This document shows positions 1-8,410 of a stretch of 64,000 nt of DNA, one piece after another. The notes under the pieces are model-generated. The model made no database searches. It worked only from the letters and a program-made list of their open reading frames with translations, and was not told where the DNA came from. Position 1 is the first letter of the stretch. The number at the start of each line of letters is the position of its first letter. The stretch comes from Comamonas koreensis. Its GTDB lineage: Bacteria > Pseudomonadota > Gammaproteobacteria > Burkholderiales > Burkholderiaceae_C. A program made the position numbers and the translations under genes. The stretch lies in assembly GCF_014076495.1 (NCBI RefSeq), contig NZ_CP043575.1, forward strand, positions 310,001-374,000. The letters are read 5' to 3'.

Positions 1-1339
1 TGCTGCCCAGCAGCGCGGGGCCGAGCAGACCGCCCAGACTTTGGGTGACCGAGAACAGCACGACAAAGGTGACCATGTGGTCCAGCCCCTTGCCCAGCGC
101 GCGCTGGATGCCGATCATCATCACCGGCCCCATGAACAGCGCCGCCGAGAACGCGATCAGGAACTGGCTGAAGAAAAAGTCATGCGGACGGCTCAGGCTG
201 GTGGAGTGCAGATCCAGCCAGCCGCCCACGCCGATCAGCAGGATCGAGGTCAGGATCTGCGGCAGGATGGCCTGGGGGCTGAAGGTGGCAGCACCCACGA
301 TCACGCCCAGCAGCATGCCGACAAAAATGACGCCGTACAGCGCCTGCAGCTGCTCGGGCACCACGCCCATCGCGCGCAGCAGGCCGACCACGCCATAGTT
401 CTGCTCCGAGATCATGAAACGCATCATGATGGCGCCGGCCATGAAGGTCAGCGTCGTGGGGTGCATCAGCCAGCGCAGCTGGATCAGCGGCGTGCGCCGG
501 CTGTATTCCAGCAGGGCGGCCAGCGCAAACAGCACCAGCGACGCGATCAGCGCATAGGCCAGCCAGGGGGCGTTGAACCACCAAGCATTGACGCCCTGGG
601 CCAGCACCGCGCACAGCAGGCCCACCGCAGGCGCCACCAGCAGGAAGGTCACAAAATCCAGCGGCTCGAACACATGGATCTGCAGGCCGCGCGGCAGCTT
701 GAGCACCACCACGGCGGCAAAGGCCATCAGCGCCAGACCCGCCTCGAATGCATACAGATGGGGCCAGGGGTTGACGTTGACCAGCGAAGGCGACAGCACC
801 CAGGCCAGCGGCACGGCGATCGAGGACATGTTCATGCCCAGGATGAAGGCCGAGGGCACCTTGGAGGCCGGAAAGCCCTGCATCACATACATGACGGCCA
901 GCGAGGTGGTGGTGGCACCGGCAAAACCGGCGACGGCCCGCACCACGATGGACATGGTGTAGCCTTCGACAAACACGTGCAGCAGCGCCAAGAGCGCATA
1001 GATGCCCAGGCCCCATTCGGCAAACACCCGCAGGCCCAGCTGCTGGCGGCTTTTGAAGACCAGCAGGTTGGCCGTCACATTGACCATCACATAGGCCGCA
1101 GGCAGCCAGGCGGCCTCGACCGCTGTCAGGCCCAGCTGGCCCTGAATCGAGGTGAGGTTGGCCGTGACCAGGCCATTGCCCAGACCCCCAACCAGCCCGA
1201 CAAACAGACCCACCATGATGTAGGCAATGCGCCGGGGCAGCGTATGCTGCAGCCGCGCGGGCGAGCCCGGCAGCACGGGGCGCTCATGCGTCTCCCAATC
1301 CGGGGGTTGCTCGACATAGCGAAAGGCAGGCGCGTTCAT
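1..1339 (-). CDS. MFS transporter, drug:H+ antiporter type (3' end outside window)
   Basis: About 446 residues are visible, starting MNAPAFRYVEQPP; the C-terminus runs off the left edge. The chain is a series of hydrophobic helices, with an N-terminal soluble tail of about 35 residues and the first helix at IAYIMVGLFVGLVGG. The layout fits the DHA2-type 14-helix exporters of the major facilitator superfamily, which expel toxic compounds across the inner membrane using the proton gradient. The start codon overlaps the stop of the upstream TetR gene (ATGA, 1336-1339), so the two are translationally coupled and the pump is probably the regulator's target. The substrate cannot be told from sequence. 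A much longer antisense frame over the same stretch is a high-GC shadow. Confidence 0.8.
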   Translation of the reverse strand, partial: MNAPAFRYVEQPPDWETHERPVLPGSPARLQHTLPRRIAYIMVGLFVGLVGGLGNGLVTANLTSIQGQLGLTAVEAAWLPAAYVMVNVTANLLVFKSRQQLGLRVFAEWGLGIYALLALLHVFVEGYTMSIVVRAVAGFAGATTTSLAVMYVMQGFPASKVPSAFILGMNMSSIAVPLAWVLSPSLVNVNPWPHLYAFEAGLALMAFAAVVVLKLPRGLQIHVFEPLDFVTFLLVAPAVGLLCAVLAQGVNAWWFNAPWLAYALIASLVLFALAALLEYSRRTPLIQLRWLMHPTTLTFMAGAIMMRFMISEQNYGVVGLLRAMGVVPEQLQALYGVIFVGMLLGVIVGAATFSPQAILPQILTSILLIGVGGWLDLHSTSLSRPHDFFFSQFLIAFSAALFMGPVMMIGIQRALGKGLDHMVTFVVLFSVTQSLGGLLGPALLGS

Positions 1340-1920
1340 ACCGTCTCCCTGGCATCCATGCGCAGGCCCTCGGTGATCAGCTGCCAGGCGCGGTCGCTCA
1401 GCTGCAGGCGCTCGGCCGGCGTGCGGCCGCGCCGCGCCGCGCTGAACATGCCCACAATCAGCAGCAGATCAGCGCCCTGCAGATCCTCCCGGCAGCGCCC
1501 TGCCGCCTTGGCTTGCAGCAGCAAGGGCGTCACCAGCGCCAACAGGCGCGCGCGCAGGTCGACGACCAAGGGGTCATCGAGCGGCAGCGAGCGCCAGTAA
1601 TCGCTCAGCGGAACGGTCAGCACCGAGTCATGCGCCCAGAGGCGCAGAAACTCGAACAGCGCATCGGCATCACCCGTCTCACTCAAGGCATGGGCCTTGG
1701 CGGCCAGCCGCTCCAGGATATGGATCAGCAAGGCCCGCAGCAGCGCCGAGCGGTCCGCAAAATTGCGGTACAGCGTCGTGCGGCTCACCCCGGCGCGCTC
1801 GGCCACCACATCCAAAGCCACCGTCACCCCCTGCTCGGTAAACACATGCAGGGCCGCATCGAGCAACTGGCTGCGATGGGCCAGCGCATCACTGCGGGGT
1901 TGGCGTTCTTTGGTGGTCAT
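1336..1920 (-). CDS. TetR/AcrR-family transcriptional repressor
   Basis: 194 residues. An N-terminal helix-turn-helix at about residues 33-55 contains the typical core GVSRTTLYRNF, followed by a helical ligand-binding domain that ends near the C-terminus with the TetR_C-like stretch ADLLLIVGMFSAARRG. Family members repress an adjacent transporter and themselves until a small molecule binds. The gene is first in a two-gene unit and overlaps the MFS exporter by four bases. A palindrome 24 bases upstream of its start is a natural autoregulatory operator. The inducer is unknown. Confidence 0.88.
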   Translation of the reverse strand: MTTKERQPRSDALAHRSQLLDAALHVFTEQGVTVALDVVAERAGVSRTTLYRNFADRSALLRALLIHILERLAAKAHALSETGDADALFEFLRLWAHDSVLTVPLSDYWRSLPLDDPLVVDLRARLLALVTPLLLQAKAAGRCREDLQGADLLLIVGMFSAARRGRTPAERLQLSDRAWQLITEGLRMDARETV

Positions 1921-1943
1921 GGGGTGGAGGCAAAAGCATTAAA

Positions 1944-1959
1944 CGTACAAAACTGTACG
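1944..1959. promoter_or_regulatory. candidate TetR operator
   Basis: Perfect inverted repeat CGTACA-AAAC-TGTACG, 24-39 bases upstream of the tetR start codon. Its size and place fit a dimeric TetR binding site that would block tetR-MFS transcription. Assignment is by position only. Confidence 0.55.
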
Positions 1960-2063
1960 CTAATTTTTTCAGGCCTGCACAAACCCTGAGAGCATCAGGG
2001 TAAACCCGTGGGTGGTTTTATTTATAGATTTGTATTTTTTGGGCTGAACACTAATATCTATGA

Positions 2064-2567
2064 ATGCCTCGCCAAAATTCGCCGCCCTCGGACTACCCGG
2101 AAATCGTGCTGCAGCAGATCAAACAGCTGGGCCTGAACATTGCGATTGCACGCAAGCGTCGTGGTGAATCACAGGCGCAATGGGCCATGAGGCTGGGCGT
2201 TTCGCAACCCACAATGGCCCGTATCGAGCGTGGGGACCCATCCGTGGCCATGGCGTCCTATGTGATGTGCATCTGGTTGGTCAATCCACGCAGTTCTCTG
2301 GCGGAACTGATTGCGCCGCAGCATGACCATGGCGCGCTGGAGAAAGAAATAGCACGCGTCCGGAGCAAGCGCTCACTCGACAAGCAAGCCAACCTCTACA
2401 GTGCAAGCGCAAAGGAAGCTCCACCAGACGCGGGACCGCCTGGCCAAGCGGGGTCAGCCATTTCCCCGCTGAAAAAAATGTCATCCACACAGACAGGCCC
2501 TGGCTTTTCCAGCATCCACCCGGGTATTGCAGCGCTGCTGAACAAATCCCACCCAAATGAGCCATGA
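2064..2567 (+). CDS. XRE-family helix-turn-helix regulator (HipB-like), apparently without partner
   Basis: 167 residues. Residues 25-75 form a Cro/C1-type helix-turn-helix (ARKRRGESQAQWAMRLGVSQ followed by PTMARIERGDPS). The C-terminal half is polar and looks disordered. The GDPSVAM-type motif and the 'ARKRR' lead are typical of XRE proteins that precede hipA-like kinase genes. Here the next ATG overlaps the stop (ATGA), but that frame closes after 21 codons, so the usual partner seems lost. The upstream 100 bases are strikingly AT-rich compared with the neighbourhood. Family call is firm; a toxin-antitoxin role is inference. Confidence 0.75.
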   Translation: MPRQNSPPSDYPEIVLQQIKQLGLNIAIARKRRGESQAQWAMRLGVSQPTMARIERGDPSVAMASYVMCIWLVNPRSSLAELIAPQHDHGALEKEIARVRSKRSLDKQANLYSASAKEAPPDAGPPGQAGSAISPLKKMSSTQTGPGFSSIHPGIAALLNKSHPNEP

Positions 2568-2629
2568 GTGAACTCGCAGCCAGCATCGACCGCGACGCGC
2601 TCAGACGGCAAAGGCAGGCTTTTCTTTAA
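2564..2629 (+). pseudogene. 21-codon remnant overlapping the XRE stop
   Basis: An ATG overlaps the TGA of the XRE gene as ATGA and opens a frame reading MSELAASIDRDALRRQRQAF-L before TAA. Position and start coupling match where a hipA-like gene would begin, but no HipA sequence follows up to alr at 2715. It could be a decayed partner or a chance frame. Confidence 0.25.
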
Positions 2630-2714
2630 AGTCTGCGGGGCTGGAAGAGTCCTTCAACAACGAAGGCGCAGCGCCAACCCAGCCCTTGACGAATCTGCCT
2701 ATTTTTGAGGCATC

Positions 2715-3818
2715 TCAGCGCCCATCCACGACCACCGGCACCCGTGGCGCCACCGCGCACATCAGCTCATAGCCCACGGTGCCAGCGGCCTGGGCCACTT
2801 CGTCGATGGAGAGCACCGTGCCGTTGGCCGCGCGGCCCCAGAGGGTGACCTCGCTGCCCCAGCCCGCTTGGGGGATGTCCGTGAGGTCGACGGTCAGCAT
2901 GTCCATGCTGACCCGGCCGATCAGGCGCGAGCGCTGGCCGTCGACCAGCACGGGGGTGCCGTTGCCGCAGTGGCGCGGGTAGCCGTCGGCATAGCCGCAG
3001 GCGACGACGCCGATGCGCATGGGCTTGCCGGCGGTGAACGCCGAGCCATAGCCGACGGTGTCGCCGGGCTGCAGCTCCTGCACGCCGATGACCTTGGCCG
3101 ACAAGCTCATCGTCGGCTGCAGGCCCCAGTCATCTGCCGTTTGCAGCGGGTAATCGGGCGCGCTGCCGTAGAGCAGGATGCCGCCGCGCACCCAGTCGCC
3201 GCGCTCGCTGGCCGACATACCGGGGTTGCGCAGCATCGCGGCGCTGTTGCAGATGCTGCGCTCGCCGGGCAGGTCCAAGGTGGTCTGGTTGAACAGCGCC
3301 ATGGCCGCGCCAATGCCCTTGGCGGTGTCGGCATCGCTGAAATGGGTGATGAAGGAAATCTCGTCGACCTGGGGCAGCGCATTGAGCCGGGCCCAGGCCG
3401 AGCGGTAGCGCTCGGCGGTGAAGCCCAGGCGGTTCATGCCGGAGTTCATCTTCAAAAACACGCGGTGGGGCTGCTGGGTCTTGTGGGCGGCGAGCCAGTC
3501 GATCTGCTGGTCGCAGTGCACCGTGTGCCAGAGGTTCAGGCGCGAGCACAGCTCCAGGTCACGGGCATCGAAAACGCCTTCGAGCAGCAGGATCGGGCCG
3601 CGCCAGCCCAGATCGCGGATGCGCTGCGCCTCGGACGGCTCCAGCAGCGCAAAGCCGTCAGCGGCGCGCATGCCATCAAACACCTGCTCGATGCCATGGC
3701 CGTAAGCGTTTGCTTTCACCACACACCACAGCTTGGCGTCTTGGGCCGCCAGACGGGCACGTGCCAGGTTATGTTGCAAGGCAGCAGTGTGAATGGTGGC
3801 TAGAATGGGGCGCGGCAT
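2715..3818 (-). CDS. alr: alanine racemase
   Basis: 367 residues, normal family length. This cytoplasmic PLP enzyme interconverts L- and D-alanine for peptidoglycan. The PLP-binding lysine is K35 in the motif VVKANAYGHG, and the second catalytic base is the tyrosine of VGYGSAF in the C-terminal half. The TIM-barrel motif HFSDAD and the C-terminal DLTDIP/GYELMC segments also fit. It is transcribed divergently from lplT, a pairing common in Comamonadaceae. Whether this is the biosynthetic Alr or catabolic DadX paralogue cannot be settled from one locus; there is no dadA neighbour, which favours Alr. Confidence 0.95.
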   Translation of the reverse strand: MPRPILATIHTAALQHNLARARLAAQDAKLWCVVKANAYGHGIEQVFDGMRAADGFALLEPSEAQRIRDLGWRGPILLLEGVFDARDLELCSRLNLWHTVHCDQQIDWLAAHKTQQPHRVFLKMNSGMNRLGFTAERYRSAWARLNALPQVDEISFITHFSDADTAKGIGAAMALFNQTTLDLPGERSICNSAAMLRNPGMSASERGDWVRGGILLYGSAPDYPLQTADDWGLQPTMSLSAKVIGVQELQPGDTVGYGSAFTAGKPMRIGVVACGYADGYPRHCGNGTPVLVDGQRSRLIGRVSMDMLTVDLTDIPQAGWGSEVTLWGRAANGTVLSIDEVAQAAGTVGYELMCAVAPRVPVVVDGR

Positions 3819-3959
3819 GGCAAATACTCACAACAAGATTATGAAAACCCCTAGTATTCTGGCACCGTGCTTTCGCCCCTGCGTGCTATAACCTCGACTC
3901 CCTACACGCAGCTTACAAATTTCTCGCGCCATTAGCATCCCTTATCAGCCTCCCAACGA

Positions 3960-5264
3960 ATGAAGCGCGGTTTCTACACCATCATGTCGGCGCAGTTTTT
4001 CAGCTCGCTGGCTGACAACGCCCTGTTTGTCGTTGCCGTCGATCTGTTGATCAGCGCAGGCGCTGCGGAGTGGCAGCGTGCCGCCCTGGTGCCCATGTTC
4101 GCGCTGTTCTACGTGATCCTGGCACCGTTTGTGGGCGCCTTTGCCGATGCCTACCCCAAGGGGCAGGTGATGTTCATCAGCAATGCGATCAAGGTGATCG
4201 GCTGCCTGCTGATGCTGTTTGGCCACCACCCGCTGCTCGCCTATGCCGTCGTCGGCCTGGGCGCTGCCGCCTACTCCCCGGCCAAGTACGGCATCCTCAC
4301 CGAGCTGCTGCCGGCCAGCCAGCTGGTGCGGGCCAATGGCTGGATCGAGGGGCTGACCATTACCTCGATCATCCTGGGCGTGCTGCTGGGCGGCCAGCTG
4401 GTGGGCCCGCAGGTCTCGGGCTGGCTGCTGTCCTTTGATCTGCCCTTGATCGACACCCCCATTGATACCCCTTCCGAGGCGGCGATCTGCGTGATCGGTC
4501 TCTTGTACGCAGGTGCGGCCTGGTTCAATACCCGCATCCCCCGCACCAATACCAAGCTGGTTCCGCTGCGCCAGGACATGGAGCGCAGCATGTTCTCCAA
4601 CGTGATGGACCTGCTGCCCGACTTCTGGCGCTGCAACAGCCGCCTGTGGCGCGACAAGCTCGGCCAGATCTCGCTGTCGACCACCACCCTGTTCTGGGGC
4701 GTGTCGGGCAATCTGCGCTATATCGTGCTGGCCTGGAGTGCGGTGGCACTGGGCTACAGCACCACCAAGGCCTCGGCGCTGGTCGGCGTCGTCGCCATCG
4801 GCACGGCAGTTGGCGCCATCCTCGCTTCGATGCGTATGAAGCTCGACGGCGCCACGCGCGTGATCCCGCTGGGCATTGCGATGGGCCTGCTGGTGGTGTG
4901 CATGAACTTTATCCATAGCATCTGGCTGGCGGTGCCGTTTCTGGTGGTGCTGGGCGGCCTGGGTGGCTTTCTGGTGGTGCCGATGAACGCCCTGCTGCAG
5001 CACCGGGGCCACAACCTGATGGGCTCGGGCCGCTCGATTGCGGTGCAGAACTTCAACGAGCAGGCCTGCATCCTGGGCCTGGGTGTCGTCTACAGCATGT
5101 TCACCCGCTTTGGCATGTCGGCCTATGGCGCCATCACCTGCTTTGGCCTGCTGGTGGCCGGCATCATGTGGTGCATCCTGCTGTGGCACCGGCATAATTG
5201 CAAGCAGCATCCGCAGGAAGTCCAACGGCTGCTGGACATTGCCCGCCACGACCACCACCACTGA
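3960..5264 (+). CDS. lplT: lysophospholipid transporter LplT
   Basis: 434 residues, an MFS-fold membrane protein opening with FYTIMSAQFFSSLADNALF, the characteristic LplT N-terminus. LplT moves lysophospholipids from the outer to the inner leaflet of the inner membrane so that they can be re-acylated. In enteric bacteria it is joined to the acyltransferase gene aas; here no aas is adjacent, so acylation must be encoded elsewhere. The protein is about 35 residues longer than the E. coli one, mostly in a central loop. It is divergent from alr. Confidence 0.9.
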   Translation: MKRGFYTIMSAQFFSSLADNALFVVAVDLLISAGAAEWQRAALVPMFALFYVILAPFVGAFADAYPKGQVMFISNAIKVIGCLLMLFGHHPLLAYAVVGLGAAAYSPAKYGILTELLPASQLVRANGWIEGLTITSIILGVLLGGQLVGPQVSGWLLSFDLPLIDTPIDTPSEAAICVIGLLYAGAAWFNTRIPRTNTKLVPLRQDMERSMFSNVMDLLPDFWRCNSRLWRDKLGQISLSTTTLFWGVSGNLRYIVLAWSAVALGYSTTKASALVGVVAIGTAVGAILASMRMKLDGATRVIPLGIAMGLLVVCMNFIHSIWLAVPFLVVLGGLGGFLVVPMNALLQHRGHNLMGSGRSIAVQNFNEQACILGLGVVYSMFTRFGMSAYGAITCFGLLVAGIMWCILLWHRHNCKQHPQEVQRLLDIARHDHHH

Positions 5265-5374
5265 GTGATCCGCCGGTGGGCCTCGCGCCAAGCCCATCCG
5301 CCCCTCCTGCATCCCTTAGAAAAATTGAAAGCGGACAGCGCCTGTTGACCCCAGGCGCTGTTTCACATCGCCCC

Positions 5375-6256
5375 ATGCTCACCGCGCTGCCCTTTTTAGC
5401 CCTGATGACCAACGCCCTGATCTGGGGCACGATCTGGTGGCCGTTCCGCCAGCTGCAGGCCCTGGGAGTGCACCCGGTGCTGGGCACGGCCCTGGTCTAC
5501 CTGATCCTGTTTTGCGGGCTGCTGCTGGTCAAACCGGCGGCAGCGGCCATTGCCCGGCGCCACCCGCTGCTGCTGCTGCTGGCCTTTACCTCGGGCAGCA
5601 CCAATGTGCTGTTCAACTGGGCGGCCACCACCGGCGATGTGGTGCGCGTGGTGCTGCTGTTTTATCTGATGCCCGCCTGGTCGGTGCTGCTGGCCTGGTA
5701 CTTTCTGGGTGAAAAGCCCAACAAGTACTCCATCCTGCGCCTGGTGCTGGCCTTCAGCGGCGTGCTGATCGTGATGATTCCGGCCGGCGCCACCTGGCAG
5801 AGCCTGACAGCCAACCTTTCGCTGCCCGATGCGCTGGCCATTGTCGGGGGCTTTACCTTTGCTGGCACCAATGTGGTGTTGCGCAGCCAGTACCGCGTGC
5901 CGGGTGAGGCGCGCATGCTGGCCATGTTCTTCGGCGGCCTGGTGGCCGCCGGTGCCATGTCGGTGTTGGGCATCTCCCTGGGCCGCATGCCGGCCGTGCC
6001 CGATATCGCCTGGGGCTGGCCGCTGATGGTGCTGGTCGTCGCTGTGCTGATCATGCTGAGCAACTGGACCTTGCAATACGGCGCCTCGCGCCTGGCCGCC
6101 ACCACCGCAGCGGTGGTGATGCTGTCCGAGGTGGTCTTTGCCAGCGCCTCCAATGTGCTGATCGAGGGCACAGTGCTCTCGGGCCGCCTGCTGCTGGGCG
6201 GCGCGCTGGTGCTGTCGGCCTCGCTGATCGCGGCGCTGGAGTCGCGCCTGCCCTGA
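5375..6256 (+). CDS. EamA/DMT-family permease
   Basis: 293 residues from the ATG at 5375, with about ten hydrophobic helices arranged as two EamA repeats (roughly residues 8-140 and 150-288). The first helix carries TNALIWGTIWWPFRQLQ. DMT permeases export metabolites or amino acids across the inner membrane; substrate is not predictable. An in-frame extension back to 5198 would overlap lplT and lacks membrane character, so the internal ATG was chosen although no strong ribosome site precedes it. Confidence 0.85.
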   Translation: MLTALPFLALMTNALIWGTIWWPFRQLQALGVHPVLGTALVYLILFCGLLLVKPAAAAIARRHPLLLLLAFTSGSTNVLFNWAATTGDVVRVVLLFYLMPAWSVLLAWYFLGEKPNKYSILRLVLAFSGVLIVMIPAGATWQSLTANLSLPDALAIVGGFTFAGTNVVLRSQYRVPGEARMLAMFFGGLVAAGAMSVLGISLGRMPAVPDIAWGWPLMVLVVAVLIMLSNWTLQYGASRLAATTAAVVMLSEVVFASASNVLIEGTVLSGRLLLGGALVLSASLIAALESRLP

Positions 6257-6294
6257 GTGGCGCTGAACGAGGGTTAGCGACTAAGATAGCCGCC

Positions 6295-6792
6295 ATGCCC
6301 GCAACACCGCACACCATCCAGGACTTTGTTCTCCACGACGCCAGCGCCAAGCCCCTGCCGCTGTCGCGCTATGCCGGCCAGGTGGTGCTGGTGGTCAACA
6401 CGGCCACCGCCTGCGGCTTTACGCCGCAGCTCCAAGGGCTTGAAGCCTTGCAGCAACAGTATGGCCCCCAGGGCCTGCAGGTGCTGGGCCTGCCCTGCAA
6501 CCAGTTTGGCGCCCAGGCCCCCGGCAGCAACACCGAGATTGCGCAGTTTTGCGAGCTGAACTACCAGACGAGTTTCCCAAGCCTGGCCAAGGTGGAGGTC
6601 AACGGCCCGCACACCGACCCGCTGTTTGTCTGGCTCAAGGCGCAGGCCCCGGGCCTCCTGGGTGGGCGGATTCTGTGGAATTTCACCAAGTTTCTGGTCG
6701 GGCGCGATGGCCGCACGGTGCAGCGCTTTGCCCCGATGACCAAGCCGGCCAAGCTGGCAGCCGCTATCGAAAAAGCCCTGGCTGCTTCGTAA
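6295..6792 (+). CDS. glutathione peroxidase family thiol peroxidase
   Basis: 165 residues, thioredoxin fold. The peroxidatic cysteine is C40 in NTATACGFTPQ, the catalytic glutamine is Q74 in CNQFGAQ, and the Trp-Asn pair appears in ILWNFTKF. C86 in AQFCELNYQ sits where 2-Cys members keep the resolving cysteine, so the enzyme probably uses thioredoxin rather than glutathione, like BtuE-type proteins. It reduces hydrogen peroxide and organic hydroperoxides in the cytoplasm. No secretion signal is present. Confidence 0.92.
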   Translation: MPATPHTIQDFVLHDASAKPLPLSRYAGQVVLVVNTATACGFTPQLQGLEALQQQYGPQGLQVLGLPCNQFGAQAPGSNTEIAQFCELNYQTSFPSLAKVEVNGPHTDPLFVWLKAQAPGLLGGRILWNFTKFLVGRDGRTVQRFAPMTKPAKLAAAIEKALAAS

Positions 6793-6806
6793 ACACCGGC
6801 CGGCGC

Positions 6807-6932
6807 TCAGTCCATCAACGCCGTCTCCAGCCCGGCGGCAATGCTGGCCAGGCCCGCAATCACGCAGACCGCACCCCAGAACTTGCGCAGCCAGCGGCGA
6901 TTGCGCTGGGCTTGGGGGGTATCGGGCTTCAT
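6807..6932 (-). CDS. 41-residue single-span membrane peptide, unknown function
   Basis: A short frame starts at an ATG preceded by AAGGAGT with a 5-base spacer, an excellent ribosome site. The peptide begins MKPDTPQAQRNRRWLRKFWG, then a hydrophobic run AVCVIAGLASIAAGL and a short acidic tail. The basic segment before one helix predicts an inner-membrane peptide with its N-terminus inside. It is tail-to-tail with the peroxidase gene, 14 bases away. No family recognised. Confidence 0.6.
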   Translation of the reverse strand: MKPDTPQAQRNRRWLRKFWGAVCVIAGLASIAAGLETALMD

Positions 6933-7020
6933 GGCGTACTCCTTGCGCAGATGGTGGTCATCCGCAGGTCTCAGGAACTCAGTGTAAGCAGCGGCGGGTC
7001 AGCGAGCAAGCCAGGGGCAT

Positions 7021-7062
7021 AAAAAAAGCTGTCCACGCTCCAGAAGCGTGGGCAGCTTTTTG
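7021..7062 (-). terminator. Rho-independent terminator downstream of proQ
   Basis: Twelve-base stem (7028-7039 with 7045-7056, one G-T pair) with a five-base loop, flanked by an A7 tract on the left and a T5 tract on the right. It lies 17 bases beyond the proQ stop and could work in both directions. Confidence 0.85.
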
Positions 7063-7079
7063 CTGGGCGAATGCCGGGC

Positions 7080-8180
7080 TTATTCAGCAGCAGCGCTGTC
7101 GTCGGCCTTGGCAGCGGCCGGCTCGGCCGCATCGCCCTCGTCCGCCGCTTCGGGGGCCGCAGGGGCGGCTGCCGGGCGAGCAGCAATCGCCTGGGTCTGG
7201 GCGGCGCGGTGCAGGTGGCGCTCCACAGCAGCAGGGTGCATGCCGTACATATCGGCAAACTCGGCCACGCTCTTGCCGCTGGCGGCATGGGCGGTGGCCA
7301 GGGCCTCAGCCTTGGCATCGAACTCGGCTACTTCCTGCATGGCGGCAGCCAGCAGTGCCTGGGTCGCTTCATCCTTGACCTGGACCTTGGCCAGGAAGTC
7401 GTCGCGGCTCAGGTCGGACGCGATATAGGCCATGCCGATGCGGCGGCGCAGCTTGAGCTGCAGGTCTTCGCCGTCGCGCGGCTTGCGGCGGCGGAAGGAC
7501 TCCACCAGCGCATGGAACACGTGCTCGGGCGCCATCGCCTCGACGACCTGGCCTTGCAGGTCATGGCGGGGCTGGCCCATGGCCACGGCGTTGAGGTAGC
7601 GGGTCGAGCGGGTATGCAGGCCCAGGGCCACCTTCAGCTCATTCTTCTCGAAGGCATCGGGGTGGGCGGCCATCAGGTCCTGGAACACACCGCGCTTGAG
7701 CGGCAGCGGCTGGTCGCCAAACAGTGCAGGGTACAGACCGGCGAGCTTTTCCACCACGGGGTGGCGTGGGCGGGCAGGGGCCTTGGGCGCAGCGGGGGCC
7801 GCCTGGCCACCGTCACGGCGTGGACCACGGCCGCCGCCAGCGCCCTGGCCTTCGCGGCGTGCGCCATTGCCGGGCTTGTTGCTGCGGCGGGGCGCCTGGC
7901 CCGTGCGGGCGGGGCGCTCACTGCGCGCCTGGCGCTGCACCGGCGCGGCATCGGCTTCGACCGGGGCCGCTGGCGCAGCGGCCACTTCCAGCGCATGGCC
8001 CTTGGTGGCCGCGCGCAGCGCATCGGCCATGGCCGAGTTCAGCACCGGCGCTTGGCCTGAAGGGCGCTCGCGGCGCTCCTGCTTGGGCTGGCGACGCGTA
8101 TCACCGCCCGCTGCGGGCGCTGCCGCAGCTGGTGCCGGTGCGGAAGCATCAGAAGAGGTGGGGAGGGTCGGTTCGGTCAT
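7080..8180 (-). CDS. proQ: ProQ/FinO-domain RNA chaperone
   Basis: 366 residues from the ATG at 8180; an upstream in-frame start adds 17 residues but lacks support. Residues about 1-135 are a low-complexity, Ala/Pro/Arg-rich, positively charged tail. The FinO/ProQ fold follows (HPVVEKLAGLYPALFGDQPL to IASDLSRDDFLAKVQV), then another alanine-rich stretch. ProQ proteins bind structured small RNAs and mRNA 3' ends and protect them from RNases. The protein is longer than the 232-residue E. coli ProQ, with the added length in the disordered arms. It is monocistronic with a terminator. Confidence 0.88.
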   Translation of the reverse strand: MTEPTLPTSSDASAPAPAAAAPAAGGDTRRQPKQERRERPSGQAPVLNSAMADALRAATKGHALEVAAAPAAPVEADAAPVQRQARSERPARTGQAPRRSNKPGNGARREGQGAGGGRGPRRDGGQAAPAAPKAPARPRHPVVEKLAGLYPALFGDQPLPLKRGVFQDLMAAHPDAFEKNELKVALGLHTRSTRYLNAVAMGQPRHDLQGQVVEAMAPEHVFHALVESFRRRKPRDGEDLQLKLRRRIGMAYIASDLSRDDFLAKVQVKDEATQALLAAAMQEVAEFDAKAEALATAHAASGKSVAEFADMYGMHPAAVERHLHRAAQTQAIAARPAAAPAAPEAADEGDAAEPAAAKADDSAAAE

Positions 8181-8410
8181 AAACAGAGGCTGGCGCAGAA
8201 AAAAGTGCAGACCCGCCAAGAGCAGCTGCACCGGTAAAAAGCAAAACGCCCTGGATCACCCAAGGCAAGACTGCAAGTATAACGAATCAAGCCCATCGCC
8301 CGGTAAGCAGCTGCACACCGCAGCAGGGCTTTAGAACGGACGCAGACAAGGCCAGTTGCGCGCTTGCATCGCGCAGCCAGGCCACCCAGCAGCCCCGGCT
8401 TTGTCCTTTG

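Noticed and set aside
41..1600. 519-residue plus-strand frame over the MFS and tetR genes
   Set aside because: Composition is Gln/His/Arg-rich with no domain pattern. It mirrors real minus-strand genes in high-GC DNA.
3945..5312. 455-residue minus-strand frame opposite lplT
   Set aside because: Shadow frame, with the same His/Gln-rich character; lplT homology is clear on the other strand.
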